DNA of 64,000 bases from assembly GCA_963790545.1 (NCBI GenBank), contig CAWBPA010000024.1:1-64000 (forward strand), read 5' to 3'. The DNA comes from DATBJG01 sp963790545. Its GTDB lineage: Bacteria; Acidobacteriota; Vicinamibacteria; Vicinamibacterales; JAMQPK01. Under the pieces are notes generated by a model that searched no databases, was not told where the DNA came from, and saw only the letters and a program-made list of their open reading frames with translations. The translations under genes were made by a program, and so were the position numbers. Below, in pieces: positions 44,985-53,000 of this stretch (the stretch's first letter is position 1; every line of letters begins with the position of its first letter).

Positions 44985-45866
44985 ATGTCAGCAGCTGGAT
45001 CGCGACGCCTCGCGAAGATGCTGTGGATGCTTCCGGCAGGTGTGCTGATTGGCGGTGTCTTGTTGTTCCCCGCCGTGCGAGCCGTGTGGCTGAGCCTGAC
45101 GCATCACAATCTCAGCACCGGCTTTACCGCGGAGTTTGCGGGCCCTGACAATTTTCTCCGCCTGTTAGCCGATTCCAGACTTCGAAGCGGCTTTGTGGTG
45201 ACGAGCGTGTTCGTTGCGGTATCGGTCGTGCTCGAGTTCGTTCTCGGACTGGCACTCGCACTGGCGGCGAGCCGACTCATCCGCGGACAGCACCTCGTGC
45301 GCACGCTCCTGCTCGTGCCGTGGACGCTGCCAACGGCTGTGGTCGGCGTCCTGTGGGCATGGATTCTCAACGATCAGTTCGGGATTCTGAACCATCTGCT
45401 CGTCACGACCGGTGTTCTTGCTGAAGGTGTGGCGTGGCTGGCACAGCCCTCGACGGCGCTGGGTTCGATGATTGTGGCCGACGTCTGGAAGACGGTGCCG
45501 TTCGTCTTTCTGATTTTCCTGGCCGGTTTGCAGGCCATCCCTGCCGAGCTGTACGAAGCCGTTGCGATGGATGGGGGAGGGCGACGAGCGGCGTTCCGGT
45601 ACGTGACGTGGCCACATCTGGTTCCGTTCGCCTTCATCGCGTTGATCTTCCGGATCATTCAGGCGTTTGCCGTTTTCGATCTCGTGTACGTGCTGACAGG
45701 TGGGGGGCCGGGCGGCGCGACAGAAACGCTGTCGGTCTACGCGTATCAGACGACGATGCGGTATCTGGATTTCAGTTACGGTTCGACAATTGCCGTGGCG
45801 CTGGTCATTCTGCTCGCGCTCGTCGCATTGGTGTTGCGGCGCCTCCTTCGTGAGGTCACGGCATGA
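44985..45866 (+). CDS. Sugar ABC importer permease 1 (MalF-like)
   Basis: The 293-residue integral membrane protein has six or so helices, starting LWMLPAGVLIGGVLLFPAV. The EAA loop that contacts the ATPase is YEAVAMDGGGRRAAFRYVTW. Other family hallmarks are VRTLLLVPWTLPTAVVGVLW and FVFLIFLAGLQAIPAELYEA. The stretch VFDLVYVLTGGGPGGATETL is strongly conserved among MalF/UgpA proteins. It begins three bases after the binding-protein stop and overlaps the next permease by ATGA. Confidence 0.95.
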   Translation: MSAAGSRRLAKMLWMLPAGVLIGGVLLFPAVRAVWLSLTHHNLSTGFTAEFAGPDNFLRLLADSRLRSGFVVTSVFVAVSVVLEFVLGLALALAASRLIRGQHLVRTLLLVPWTLPTAVVGVLWAWILNDQFGILNHLLVTTGVLAEGVAWLAQPSTALGSMIVADVWKTVPFVFLIFLAGLQAIPAELYEAVAMDGGGRRAAFRYVTWPHLVPFAFIALIFRIIQAFAVFDLVYVLTGGGPGGATETLSVYAYQTTMRYLDFSYGSTIAVALVILLALVALVLRRLLREVTA

Positions 45867-46687
45867 GGGGCAAGAGACTTGGCGCGATCATGGTCACGCT
45901 GATCTTTTGCCTGCTGGCGATCGCGCCGCTCGCATGGCACGGTCTGTCATCGGTGAAGAGCGCTGCGGAATTGACGCGCATCCCGCCGCGCATTCTTCCG
46001 GATTCGCCAACGGCCGCCAACTATACGGAGCTCTTGGCCCGCAGACCTCTTGCCGCATATTTCCTCAACAGCTTCGTCATTGCGTCGCTGGCCACGCTCT
46101 TGTGTCTTGCGGCAGGCACGTTGGCAGCCTATCGCCTCGTGCACCTTTCCGACCGCATGAGCTCAGCGCTCGCGGGTGGGTTGCTGGTCCTCAGTTTCTT
46201 TCCGCCCATTGTGTTCCTGTTTCCCTTGTACGAGCTCGTCCAGGTGCTGGGCGCTATCAATCATCCCTGGTCGCTGATCGTCACGTACGCCGGCCTCAAT
46301 CTGCCGCTGACAATTTGGCTGCTGGCCGGATATCTGCGGCAGATCCCTCACGAGCTGGAGGAAGCCGCGGCCATGGACGGGATGACGGAGTTTCAAACGT
46401 TCCGGCGGGTCCTGCTGCCGCTGGCAGGCCCGGCTGTTGCCACGACCGGCCTGCTTGTGTTCATCTTTTCCTGGAACGAGTTCATGTTCGCGCTGACGTT
46501 CATGAATCTCGAAACGTCGAGGACTCTCACGGTGGGTGTCGCGACGCTCAGCGGCGCCGCCATCAGCGAGGTGCCCTGGGGTCTCCTGACGGCGGGCGTG
46601 GTGGTGAGCTCATTGCCGTTGATTGGTCTCGTCCTGGTATTTCAGCGGCAGATCGTCGAGGGTCTCACGGCGGGTGCCGTGAAATGA
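45863..46687 (+). CDS. Sugar ABC importer permease 2 (MalG-like)
   Basis: The 274-residue membrane protein has the MalG layout. It starts with a helix (IMVTLIFCLLAIAPLAWHGL) and has the FLNSFVIASLATLLCLAAG and YAGLNLPLTIWLLAGYLRQI segments. The EAA loop reads ELEEAAAMDGMTEFQTFRRV, and the late helix FIFSWNEFMFALTFMN. Its ATG overlaps the stop of the first permease (ATGA). It ends the operon; palindromic repeats start four bases after its stop and may terminate transcription. No glycosidase gene is adjacent. Confidence 0.95.
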   Translation: MRGKRLGAIMVTLIFCLLAIAPLAWHGLSSVKSAAELTRIPPRILPDSPTAANYTELLARRPLAAYFLNSFVIASLATLLCLAAGTLAAYRLVHLSDRMSSALAGGLLVLSFFPPIVFLFPLYELVQVLGAINHPWSLIVTYAGLNLPLTIWLLAGYLRQIPHELEEAAAMDGMTEFQTFRRVLLPLAGPAVATTGLLVFIFSWNEFMFALTFMNLETSRTLTVGVATLSGAAISEVPWGLLTAGVVVSSLPLIGLVLVFQRQIVEGLTAGAVK

Positions 46688-46690
46688 GAA

Positions 46691-46797
46691 CGTAGTGCGG
46701 GCCTTTTAAGGACCGCCACACGCGGACCCTGAAGGGTCCGCGCTACAGGAAGTCGCCGACCAGTACGTAGCGCAGGCCTTTTAGGCCTGCTTTGGAG
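46691..46797. repeat. Three palindromic repeats after the sugar importer operon
   Basis: CGTAGTGCGGGCC-TTTTA-AGGACCGCC, then CGCGGACCCT-GA-AGGGTCCGCG with CTAC, then GTACGTAGCGCAGGCC-TTTTA-GGCCTGC. The last one directly precedes GGAGGTAC, the ribosome site of the next gene. The three units differ in arm sequence but keep the same layout. Confidence 0.85.
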
Positions 46798-46804
46798 GTA
46801 CATA

Positions 46805-48532
46805 ATGCGGCTGCTGGCAACCTGCTTGTGCTGGATCCTGACTGTCGGTCTGCTGTCTGGACAACAAATTGTGCACCGGCCCGCAGACGACAAGGCCGTT
46901 CGCGACCTGATTGCGAAGTACATGGAAGCGCGTGAGCGTCGCGACCCGGGTGCCATCGAACAGCTCTTCACCGCCGATGCTGATCAGCACACCTCGTCGG
47001 GCGAGTGGCGGCGGGGACGGGCGACCGTGGTCCCGGGCACGCTCGAGTCGTCCAAACGAAACCCTGGAGCGCGTGCCATCAAGGTTGAAGCCGTCCGTTT
47101 TCTCACCCCTGACGTGGCAATCGCGGATGGCCCCTACGAGATCGGGACAGGCTCGAACATTCGACCGATGTGGACCACGATCGTGGCGACGCGAACCTCT
47201 GAGGGCTGGCGCATTGCCGCAATCAGAAACATGGTCGCCGACGACAGCGGCTGGCACGGCCGGGCGTTGAAAATCAATCTGCGTAACCCCTGCACTTACA
47301 ATCGACAGACCGACCGTCATGAGGACGTTGAGCTTGATTCACACGCAAGGAGTGGATGGATGACGAGGCGAATTCTTGGTTTCCTGAGTCTCTCCGCAGC
47401 GCTCGCCGCGGTGGTGATCTTCTTGTCGGTTCCGGCATCCGGACAGGGGAGCGGAGCGGTTGCGCCACCGCTCGTCATTACCGCGTACAACGGCGGGACG
47501 CCTGCACCTTACACGGTGCCGCGAACGCCGTGGGGCGATCCCGATCTCCAGGGTGTCTGGTCCAGCGACGATACGAGCGGCATCCCGATGTCGAGGCCTC
47601 AACAGTTTGGCGATCGACTCTATCAGACCGACGAGGAATTCGACGCCCGACGCAAACAGGTCGAGACTGGTATTACGCGCGCCGAAAACGCCGAGGGTTC
47701 GTTCCGCGGCGACTTTGCGAGGAGGGCCTTCCGGCAGACCTCACTCATTATCGATCCACCTGACGGCCGCACACCGGCCTTTACACCTCGCGCCGAGTTG
47801 CGCCGCGCACCGCGCGACCAGGGCACGTTCGGCAACGGCCCCTTCGACTGGACCGAGGATTTCACGCTCTACGATCGCTGCATTACACGAGGCGTCGTGG
47901 GCTCGGTCCTGCGGGTGATCTATGGCAACGGGAACCGGATCGTTCAGGCGCCAGGGATGGTGGCGATCTCGTACGAGATGATTCACGACACACGCGTGTT
48001 CTACACCGACGGCCGTCCGCACCTCGGGCAGAACGTCCGACAATATCTGGGCGATTCTCGCGCGCGTTGGGAAGGGGAGGTCCTCGTGGTCGAGACCACG
48101 AACCTGACCGACAAGACCAGCATCGGGCTCAATGGGAATGGACTTCGCCACAGCGACCGGATGAAGTTGACCGAGCGCATCAAACGTGTGGCGGAAGACG
48201 TGCTGCAGTATCAGATCACGATCGATGATCCAATGACGTACGAACGGCCGTTCACGTTGTCGATGCCACTGACGCCTCTTGATGGCAACAGACTGTTGCC
48301 CTACGAGTGCCACGAGGGAAACTACGCCGTCCGTCAGTCGCTTGGCGCCGAACGTGCCGAAGATCGGGCCTTGGCGGAGGACCTGGCCAAAGGGATCAAG
48401 CGTGCGCGGCGCCCCGTGCAGGACGGGCTTGGGGTTGGCGGACAGCCGATCGGTCGAGGTGCGGGAGCCGGACCCGGAGCCGCCCCAGGGCCTGGTGCCG
48501 GGCCCGGACCAGGTGGGCCACCCCAGCCATAA
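46805..48532 (+). CDS. Fused SnoaL-like protein and exported acidobacterial protein
   Basis: The single open frame of 575 residues appears to be two genes joined. Residues 1 to about 155 have a signal peptide (LLATCLCWILTVGLLSG) and an SgcJ/EcaC-type SnoaL-like domain (VRDLIAKYMEARERRDPGAI, then WTTIVATRTSEGWRIAAIRN). Relatives of that domain stop soon after IRNM. Here the frame goes on through an unmatched stretch (SGWHGRALKINL) into a second signal peptide starting at M186 and a second domain. The stop codon between the two has been lost, or the real first product ends by another route. GGAGG lies just before the start at 46805. Confidence 0.6.
   Translation: MRLLATCLCWILTVGLLSGQQIVHRPADDKAVRDLIAKYMEARERRDPGAIEQLFTADADQHTSSGEWRRGRATVVPGTLESSKRNPGARAIKVEAVRFLTPDVAIADGPYEIGTGSNIRPMWTTIVATRTSEGWRIAAIRNMVADDSGWHGRALKINLRNPCTYNRQTDRHEDVELDSHARSGWMTRRILGFLSLSAALAAVVIFLSVPASGQGSGAVAPPLVITAYNGGTPAPYTVPRTPWGDPDLQGVWSSDDTSGIPMSRPQQFGDRLYQTDEEFDARRKQVETGITRAENAEGSFRGDFARRAFRQTSLIIDPPDGRTPAFTPRAELRRAPRDQGTFGNGPFDWTEDFTLYDRCITRGVVGSVLRVIYGNGNRIVQAPGMVAISYEMIHDTRVFYTDGRPHLGQNVRQYLGDSRARWEGEVLVVETTNLTDKTSIGLNGNGLRHSDRMKLTERIKRVAEDVLQYQITIDDPMTYERPFTLSMPLTPLDGNRLLPYECHEGNYAVRQSLGAERAEDRALAEDLAKGIKRARRPVQDGLGVGGQPIGRGAGAGPGAAPGPGAGPGPGGPPQP
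47360..48532 (+). CDS. Exported protein of unknown function (internal start of the fused frame)
   Basis: ATG 47360 has AAGGAG upstream and opens its own signal peptide (ILGFLSLSAALAAVVIFLSV, then PASGQGSG). The mature part has PWGDPDLQGVWSSDDTSGIP, a signature common in exported proteins of Acidobacteria, then FTLYDRCITRGVVGSVLRVI, IVQAPGMVAISYEMIHDTR and GDSRARWEGEVLVVETTN. It ends in a Gly/Pro-rich tail. Function unknown. It shares its frame with the SnoaL-like gene upstream, so it may be made from this internal start as well as, or instead of, a fusion. Confidence 0.6.
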   Translation: MTRRILGFLSLSAALAAVVIFLSVPASGQGSGAVAPPLVITAYNGGTPAPYTVPRTPWGDPDLQGVWSSDDTSGIPMSRPQQFGDRLYQTDEEFDARRKQVETGITRAENAEGSFRGDFARRAFRQTSLIIDPPDGRTPAFTPRAELRRAPRDQGTFGNGPFDWTEDFTLYDRCITRGVVGSVLRVIYGNGNRIVQAPGMVAISYEMIHDTRVFYTDGRPHLGQNVRQYLGDSRARWEGEVLVVETTNLTDKTSIGLNGNGLRHSDRMKLTERIKRVAEDVLQYQITIDDPMTYERPFTLSMPLTPLDGNRLLPYECHEGNYAVRQSLGAERAEDRALAEDLAKGIKRARRPVQDGLGVGGQPIGRGAGAGPGAAPGPGAGPGPGGPPQP

Positions 48533-48839
48533 GCGGGAATCCGGCATTACAGAATTGTTAATAATCAGTTAATTAGAGACCCGAGAGCCCAAGAGCCGAA
48601 ATCCGAGCCCCGGTGTGGTAAGCTACTTCGGTCATGGTTCTGGCCTCGGTGCGGCCCCACTCGATGCTTTCTCACGCAGCGGTGGTGTCGCTCTCGCTAC
48701 CACTAGCGCTGTTGTTGGGCGTCGGCATTTCAGGGCCGACGACAAGCGGGTGATGTAGCCAGGTCAAAGCGAAAAACGCGTTCAGTCAAAGGCCATCACC
48801 CGCACGGTGATGGCCTTTTTGCTTTTGAGGAGTCCGATC
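48533..48839 (+). ncRNA. Candidate structured leader RNA with terminator (no recognised gene)
   Basis: The 307-base gap holds several stems. CAGCGGTGGT (48677-48686) pairs with ACCAC-TAG-CGCTG (48699-48711), GTCGGC (48721-48726) with GCCGAC (48735-48740), and a strong terminator follows at 48788-48820. A 39-codon hydrophobic open frame (MVLASVRPHSMLSHAAV and onwards) runs from 48634 to 48753 over the same bases. The terminator stops just before the ribosome site of the small gene at 48840. A small RNA, a leader peptide with attenuator, or a riboswitch-like leader would all fit; I recognise no known riboswitch motif. Confidence 0.35.
48788..48820 (+). terminator. Strong intrinsic terminator
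   Basis: AAAGGCCATCACC (48788-48800) pairs with GGTGATGGCCTTT (48806-48818) around a five-base loop and runs into a T-rich stretch TTTTTGCTTTT. It is a textbook rho-independent terminator on the plus strand. The ribosome site of the next gene begins directly after the T-run, so it would act as an attenuator if transcription starts upstream. Confidence 0.85.
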
Positions 48840-49010
48840 ATGAAAGCCAGAGAGCACGAACAACCGCCATCTCAGAACGAGACCAACGCCCGCCCGGCGT
48901 GGGTGCGAGAACCCGACGAAGCGGAGAAGAAGAAGCAGCAGAACCAGGCACAAAAGGCACGCGACGAAGGACAGAGTCTGGACGAACCTGGTTACGGGCA
49001 CGGCGTGTAG
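48840..49010 (+). CDS. Small hydrophilic protein
   Basis: The 56-residue protein starts MKAREHEQPPSQNETN after a GAGGAG ribosome site and contains RPAWVREPDEAEKKKQQNQ, ending LDEPGYGHGV. It is highly charged, Gln-rich and probably disordered. The good ribosome site supports it being real. No family is recognised. It follows the attenuator-like terminator and stands apart from the methyltransferase gene by 190 bases in which I see nothing. Confidence 0.5.
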   Translation: MKAREHEQPPSQNETNARPAWVREPDEAEKKKQQNQAQKARDEGQSLDEPGYGHGV

Positions 49011-49200
49011 GGATTCCCCCATCCCTGCGCTCTCGCGCTCCTGCATCCCCGAGCGCGAGGCCGGCAACCGTCGAAAGACACCATCTCCCACTCGCGTCTG
49101 AGTCTGCCTCCGGCTACTCCCAAGACCAAAAAACGTGCAGCGTCCCGAGCGTCGGGGTTTACACTACCCGCCGTCACAGGACACTGAGAAGATCTTCGAC

Positions 49201-49749
49201 ATGAGCGGTGACCGAGCTCGTGGGTCGTCTGTCGGGCTCGCGTTTCGGAGCCTGTTCTGGACGATCGTCCTTCCGGGCTTCTTCGCTCTCTACCTCCCCT
49301 GGAGGCTCTCCAGGCCCGACGGTGCTGGCGTCGATCCAATCAGAGGAGCGCAGCTCATCGCTGTCGGCCCGGCGTCGCTCCTGGGCCTGCTGTTGATCGT
49401 GGTGGGTGTCGCACTGCTTGCCACCTGCATCTTTGAGTTCGCGCGGAGCGGGAAGGGGACGTTGTCGCCAGTGGATCCGCCTCGTCATCTGGTCGTTCGC
49501 GGCCTCTACCGCTACGTTCGGAATCCGATGTATCTGAGCGTGACGACCATCGTCTTCGGCCAGGTGCTCCTCACTGGTTCGCGCGTGCTGCTGGGCTATT
49601 GGGCGATCTGGTTTCTGGTCGCGAATTTGTTCGTGATTGGTTACGAAGAGCGCACGCTGCGGCGGCGGTTCGGTGCCTCGTACGACGAATACACTCGCCG
49701 CGTTGGACGATGGATTCCAACGTTCCGAGCTTATACGGGACAATCCTGA
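49201..49749 (+). CDS. Isoprenylcysteine methyltransferase-like membrane protein
   Basis: The 182-residue membrane protein has four or five helices and the C-terminal signature of the ICMT/PEMT phospholipid-methyltransferase fold. The signature includes RHLVVRGLYRYVRNPMYLSV, NLFVIGYEERTLRRRFGASY and a final EYTRRVGRWIP. Cofactor S-adenosylmethionine and the NPMY and EE(R/K)xL motifs are typical. The substrate in bacteria is usually unknown. A second, longer relative lies at 62399-63058. It overlaps the next gene by one base (TGATG), so the two methyltransferases are coupled. Confidence 0.85.
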   Translation: MSGDRARGSSVGLAFRSLFWTIVLPGFFALYLPWRLSRPDGAGVDPIRGAQLIAVGPASLLGLLLIVVGVALLATCIFEFARSGKGTLSPVDPPRHLVVRGLYRYVRNPMYLSVTTIVFGQVLLTGSRVLLGYWAIWFLVANLFVIGYEERTLRRRFGASYDEYTRRVGRWIPTFRAYTGQS

Positions 49750-50558
49750 TGAGCGGTCAGAAATTCGAGTTTCCTGAATACTCCGACGACAATCGTCGAA
49801 TCTGGAACGCGAACGCGCAGTGGTGGGACGACCGCATTGGCGATGGCAACGACTTCCAGACGGTGCTGATCGAGCCTGCCACCGAGCGGCTCCTGATGGT
49901 CAGTGCCGGCGATCTGATCCTGGATATTGCCTGCGGCGCCGGACGTTTCGCTCGACGCATGGCCGAGCTTGGCGCCCGTGTCGTGGCGTTCGATGACAGC
50001 GCGAGCTTCATCGAGCGGGCCCGTCATCGCACGCCTAAAGACGCTCACATTGAATACCATGTGCTCGATGCCACTCAGGTCGCGGGCCTGAGGTCGGCGG
50101 GCGCAGGCCGATTCGACAAGGCCGTTTGCACGATGGCCCTGATGGACATGCCGGAAATCACGCCGATGTTCTCAGCCCTGTCACAGGTCCTGAAACCCGG
50201 CGGTGCGTTCGTGTTCTCAATCACGCATCCGTGCTTCCACTCGGCGGCGATTCGGCGCTTCACCGAAATCTACGAAGAAGATGGCGGTCGTCACATCGTC
50301 CATTCCGGCGTCAAAGTATCCTCGTATCTGTTCCCGTTCGCGCGGAAGACTGAGGGAATCATGGGTCAACCCGAGCCCCAGTGGTTCTACCATCGGCCAA
50401 TTTGCGTCCTGTTTCAAGCCGGGTTTTCGGCTGGATTCGTCGTGGACGGCATCGAAGAGCCCGGATTCCCAGACCCTGGCAAGACGCACGCAGGTGTCCG
50501 GTGGAATGACATGCCGGAGATTCCACCCATCATGGTGGTGCGAATGAGGTTGACATGA
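49749..50558 (+). CDS. Class I SAM-dependent methyltransferase
   Basis: The 269-residue protein opens with FEFPEYSDDNRRIWNANAQW and has the Rossmann-fold SAM site ILDIACGAGRFARRMAELGA, then VVAFDDSASFIERARHR. Motif II-like FDKAVCTMALMDMPEI and motif III LSQVLKPGGAFVFSITHPCF follow. The C-terminal part contains WFYHRPICVLFQAGF and a short cap. It is translationally coupled to the membrane methyltransferase before it. The substrate is unknown; similar proteins methylate small molecules. Confidence 0.9.
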   Translation: MSGQKFEFPEYSDDNRRIWNANAQWWDDRIGDGNDFQTVLIEPATERLLMVSAGDLILDIACGAGRFARRMAELGARVVAFDDSASFIERARHRTPKDAHIEYHVLDATQVAGLRSAGAGRFDKAVCTMALMDMPEITPMFSALSQVLKPGGAFVFSITHPCFHSAAIRRFTEIYEEDGGRHIVHSGVKVSSYLFPFARKTEGIMGQPEPQWFYHRPICVLFQAGFSAGFVVDGIEEPGFPDPGKTHAGVRWNDMPEIPPIMVVRMRLT

Positions 50559-50586
50559 CGTTTCGACACTCAATGGTGGGAGATTT

Positions 50587-51141
50587 ATGAACTGCTTCGT
50601 TCACAGTGGGTCTGCCGCCGTGGGGATATGTATCGCTTGCCAGAAGGCGATCTGCCACGAGTGTGTCGGCCGTGACACGCCGCGGCTGTTATGCCGTACC
50701 TGCATCCAGCAGCAGCCGACCCTTGGATTCGAGTTCCGCTCGCAAGCCAGCATTGCCGGGTGGCCGCTCATTCACATCTGTGCGGGGGTTGACCCCGCGA
50801 CAATGCGCCCAAGGGTCGCCAAAGGGATTATTGCCATCGGGAACATCGCCGTCGGGGTTGTGGCCATTGCGGGTCTCGCCTGCGGTCTGGTCACGGTCGC
50901 GGGACTTTCTGTCGGTTTGCTCTTCGCACTCGGCGGTGTTGCTCTGGGCCTGGGTCTGTCAGTTGGCGGGTTCGCTGTCGGATCGATCGCGTTTGGTGGC
51001 TTGGCGATCGGCTTTCTCTACGCGATTGGCGGTGCGGCGTTCGGCCGGGCCATCGCCGACGGCCGACAATGCGATCCGGCGGTGCTCGACTTTGTTCGTC
51101 GGTGGCTTGGTTCCCGCGGTCTCCCTCCGAGTTGTCAATGA
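50587..51141 (+). CDS. B-box-like zinc-binding protein with hydrophobic hexapeptide-like repeats
   Basis: The 184-residue protein starts with a cysteine/histidine-rich domain, CFVHSGSAAVGICIACQKAI, then CHECVGRDTPRLLCRTC, resembling a B-box zinc finger. The rest is a run of short glycine-containing hydrophobic repeats: IIAIGNIAVGVVAIAGLAC, VALGLGLSVGGFAVG and SIAFGGLAIGFLYAIGG. These could form transmembrane helices or a beta-helix-like stack. It ends with a polar tail, DFVRRWLGSRGLPPSC. Similar proteins pair zinc fingers with membrane segments, but their role is unknown. A GGGAG ribosome site precedes the ATG. Confidence 0.65.
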   Translation: MNCFVHSGSAAVGICIACQKAICHECVGRDTPRLLCRTCIQQQPTLGFEFRSQASIAGWPLIHICAGVDPATMRPRVAKGIIAIGNIAVGVVAIAGLACGLVTVAGLSVGLLFALGGVALGLGLSVGGFAVGSIAFGGLAIGFLYAIGGAAFGRAIADGRQCDPAVLDFVRRWLGSRGLPPSCQ

Positions 51142-51157
51142 CCGGACCGCACCACGG

Positions 51158-51616
51158 GTGGGGGTAGCCTTGGCCGCAAGCATCGAACTACTCATCGGCG
51201 ATTCACAGGCCCAGCACGTCCTTATACGACCGCTCTCCAGGAAACATCCGGGCTTGTTCGATGACCTGGACGGCAACTGGATTGATTGCGAACTGGAAAT
51301 TGTGGCGGGTGGATTTCGCGGGGCATTTCGCGCCGACCTCAGAACTGACGAGTTCAACGCATTCCTCGAACAAGTGCAGGGACTCATTCAGGCGCTCGAC
51401 GGCTCGGCGGGCTTTACCACGATGGAGGGCCAAATCGCGCTCTTCCTGACCGGTGACGGAAAGGGAGCGGTTCATGTTCACGGTGAGGCCATTGACGAAG
51501 CTGGCGGTACCAATCGGCTGGAGTTCGCGTTCGACCTCGATGCGGCCTATCTGGCTCCGATTTGTCAATCATTGGAGCATCTGCTGGCCGCCTTTCCCGT
51601 CCAGGGGGACGTCTGA
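51158..51616 (+). CDS. WapI-family immunity-like protein
   Basis: The frame, about 152 residues from GTG 51158, matches the layout of WapI-type immunity proteins: NWIDCELEIVAGGFRGAFRA, LRTDEFNAFLEQVQGLIQAL, TTMEGQIALFLTGDGKGAV and NRLEFAFDLDAAYLAPICQS, ending AAFPVQGDV. WapI family members bind and neutralise contact-dependent toxins in some bacteria; others are general-purpose proteins of unknown role. No toxin gene is adjacent. The start is uncertain: no ATG is in frame, and there is no strong ribosome site. Confidence 0.55.
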   Translation: MGVALAASIELLIGDSQAQHVLIRPLSRKHPGLFDDLDGNWIDCELEIVAGGFRGAFRADLRTDEFNAFLEQVQGLIQALDGSAGFTTMEGQIALFLTGDGKGAVHVHGEAIDEAGGTNRLEFAFDLDAAYLAPICQSLEHLLAAFPVQGDV

Positions 51617-51619
51617 AGA

Positions 51620-52207
51620 TTGAGCCTTTGTGAGGGGGAACCGATCACGACGATTTACCTCGTCCGCCATGCTCATGCGGATTGGCGGGATGACGAAGCT
51701 CGCCAGCTCTCAGAGTCTGGCCAGGCGGCCGCGCAGGTCGTCGCCGACCTTCTGTCGGCGCTCCCCATCACAGCGATCTATTCAAGTCCTCATCGCCGAT
51801 CGATCGAGACGGCGGCTCCCCTGGCCACCCGTCTGGGCATTGGTCTGGAGCTCATGCGCGATCTGCGCGAGCGGGAACTACCCGTCGTGCCGCCCGGCGA
51901 GTTCAACCGCGCGGTCGAGGAGACCTGGCACTCACCGGCGAGCGCCGTGGCCGGAGGAGAATCCAACCGCGATGCCCAGACCCGCGGGCTGGCCGCCGTC
52001 CGGGGTATTCTCACGCAGCACCTGGGTCAGCACGTCGTCGTGTGCACGCACGGAACCCTGCTCACGCTCATCCTCAACGGCCTCGATTCGACCTTCGGAT
52101 TCGAATTCTGGCGCCGGCTTTCGTTTCCGGACGTCTACCGGGTCGAGTTCGAAGGTCTGACACTCGTGCGCGTTCAGCGCATGTGGGGCTACTCACGCCA
52201 ATCTTGA
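51620..52207 (+). CDS. Histidine phosphatase (phosphoglycerate mutase-like)
   Basis: The 195-residue protein has the catalytic motif IYLVRHAHADWRDDEARQLS with the phosphorylated histidine in RHA, then YSSPHRRSIETAAPLATRLG and the second histidine in HVVVCTHGTLLTLILNGL. ELPVVPPGEF supplies the family acid. It begins at TTG 51620, four bases after the WapI-like gene, so the two are likely cotranscribed. Likely a small-molecule phosphatase of broad or unknown specificity. Confidence 0.85.
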   Translation: MSLCEGEPITTIYLVRHAHADWRDDEARQLSESGQAAAQVVADLLSALPITAIYSSPHRRSIETAAPLATRLGIGLELMRDLRERELPVVPPGEFNRAVEETWHSPASAVAGGESNRDAQTRGLAAVRGILTQHLGQHVVVCTHGTLLTLILNGLDSTFGFEFWRRLSFPDVYRVEFEGLTLVRVQRMWGYSRQS

Positions 52208-52238
52208 GCGAACGCAGCCTTCCAGTCGGTCTCCCGAC

Positions 52239-53000
52239 ATGCATCAAACAGTCACAGAACGAATCGTCGCCTGCTTGAAAGGCATCGCAGCTGGTGACGC
52301 CATCGGCAAGCAGACTGAGGGGCTGTCGCACGAAGACGTTCTCCACTGGTATCCAAAAGGAGTGCGAGGCTTCGAGGGATCTGCGGGATCGCCCATCCCA
52401 CGATACGTCGGGAACACAAAGCGTGAATGGCGGATTGGCGAGACCACCGATGACACGGAGCGAACGATCGCGGTCGCACGGGCAATTCTCCAGGATGGCG
52501 ACGTCCGTCACGTGAGCGTTGGGCGCGAACTGCTCAAGTGCCAGAAGTGTGTCCATCCCGGCGTCAAGTCATTGTGGGAGTTCCACCAAGCTGGCGACCC
52601 CAGGCGAGTGGCTCAGCGCCACGATGGATGCGGCGCCGCTATCCGCGTCGCGCCCGTTGGAATCCTCTACAAGTCAGACAGGTTGGAAGAGATTGTGACG
52701 GGCGCCCGGCAGGCCTCGATATCGACGCATGGTGGCGCTCTCGCAATCGCGGCCGCAGCGGCCACCGCTGCATCCGTTTCTGCAGCGATTGACGGCGCCT
52801 CGCCGACGGATATCTTTAGGCTCGCGGAACGGGCAGCCGCTCAGTCCGAAGTCCAGGGTGCGGGTCACGCCGCCGCGACTTTTGCAGCGGCACTGCGCAA
52901 CATTCGCGAGGATTTGCAGGAATGGCCTGAGATTCTGCCCGCGCAAGTCGCCACGAGATACTTCCCGCACAGTCCGGTAATATTCTCAATCAGCTCGTGA
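52239..53000 (+). CDS. ADP-ribosylglycohydrolase-family protein, C-terminally truncated
   Basis: The 253-residue protein begins ERIVACLKGIAAGDAIGKQT and has the metal-site motif GETTDDTERTIAVARAIL, then GCGAAIRVAPVGILYKSD and STHGGALAIAAAAATAA. These are the ADP-ribosylglycohydrolase (DraG-like) motifs, here for removing ADP-ribose or acting on a related bond. The final family segment with its second metal-binding DDTDTIA-type motif is missing: after PAQVATRYFP the sequence switches to unrelated DNA and stops. The gene tail is joined to a fragment of an oxidoreductase. As written it lacks ligands needed for two-metal catalysis. Confidence 0.75.
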   Translation: MHQTVTERIVACLKGIAAGDAIGKQTEGLSHEDVLHWYPKGVRGFEGSAGSPIPRYVGNTKREWRIGETTDDTERTIAVARAILQDGDVRHVSVGRELLKCQKCVHPGVKSLWEFHQAGDPRRVAQRHDGCGAAIRVAPVGILYKSDRLEEIVTGARQASISTHGGALAIAAAAATAASVSAAIDGASPTDIFRLAERAAAQSEVQGAGHAAATFAAALRNIREDLQEWPEILPAQVATRYFPHSPVIFSISS

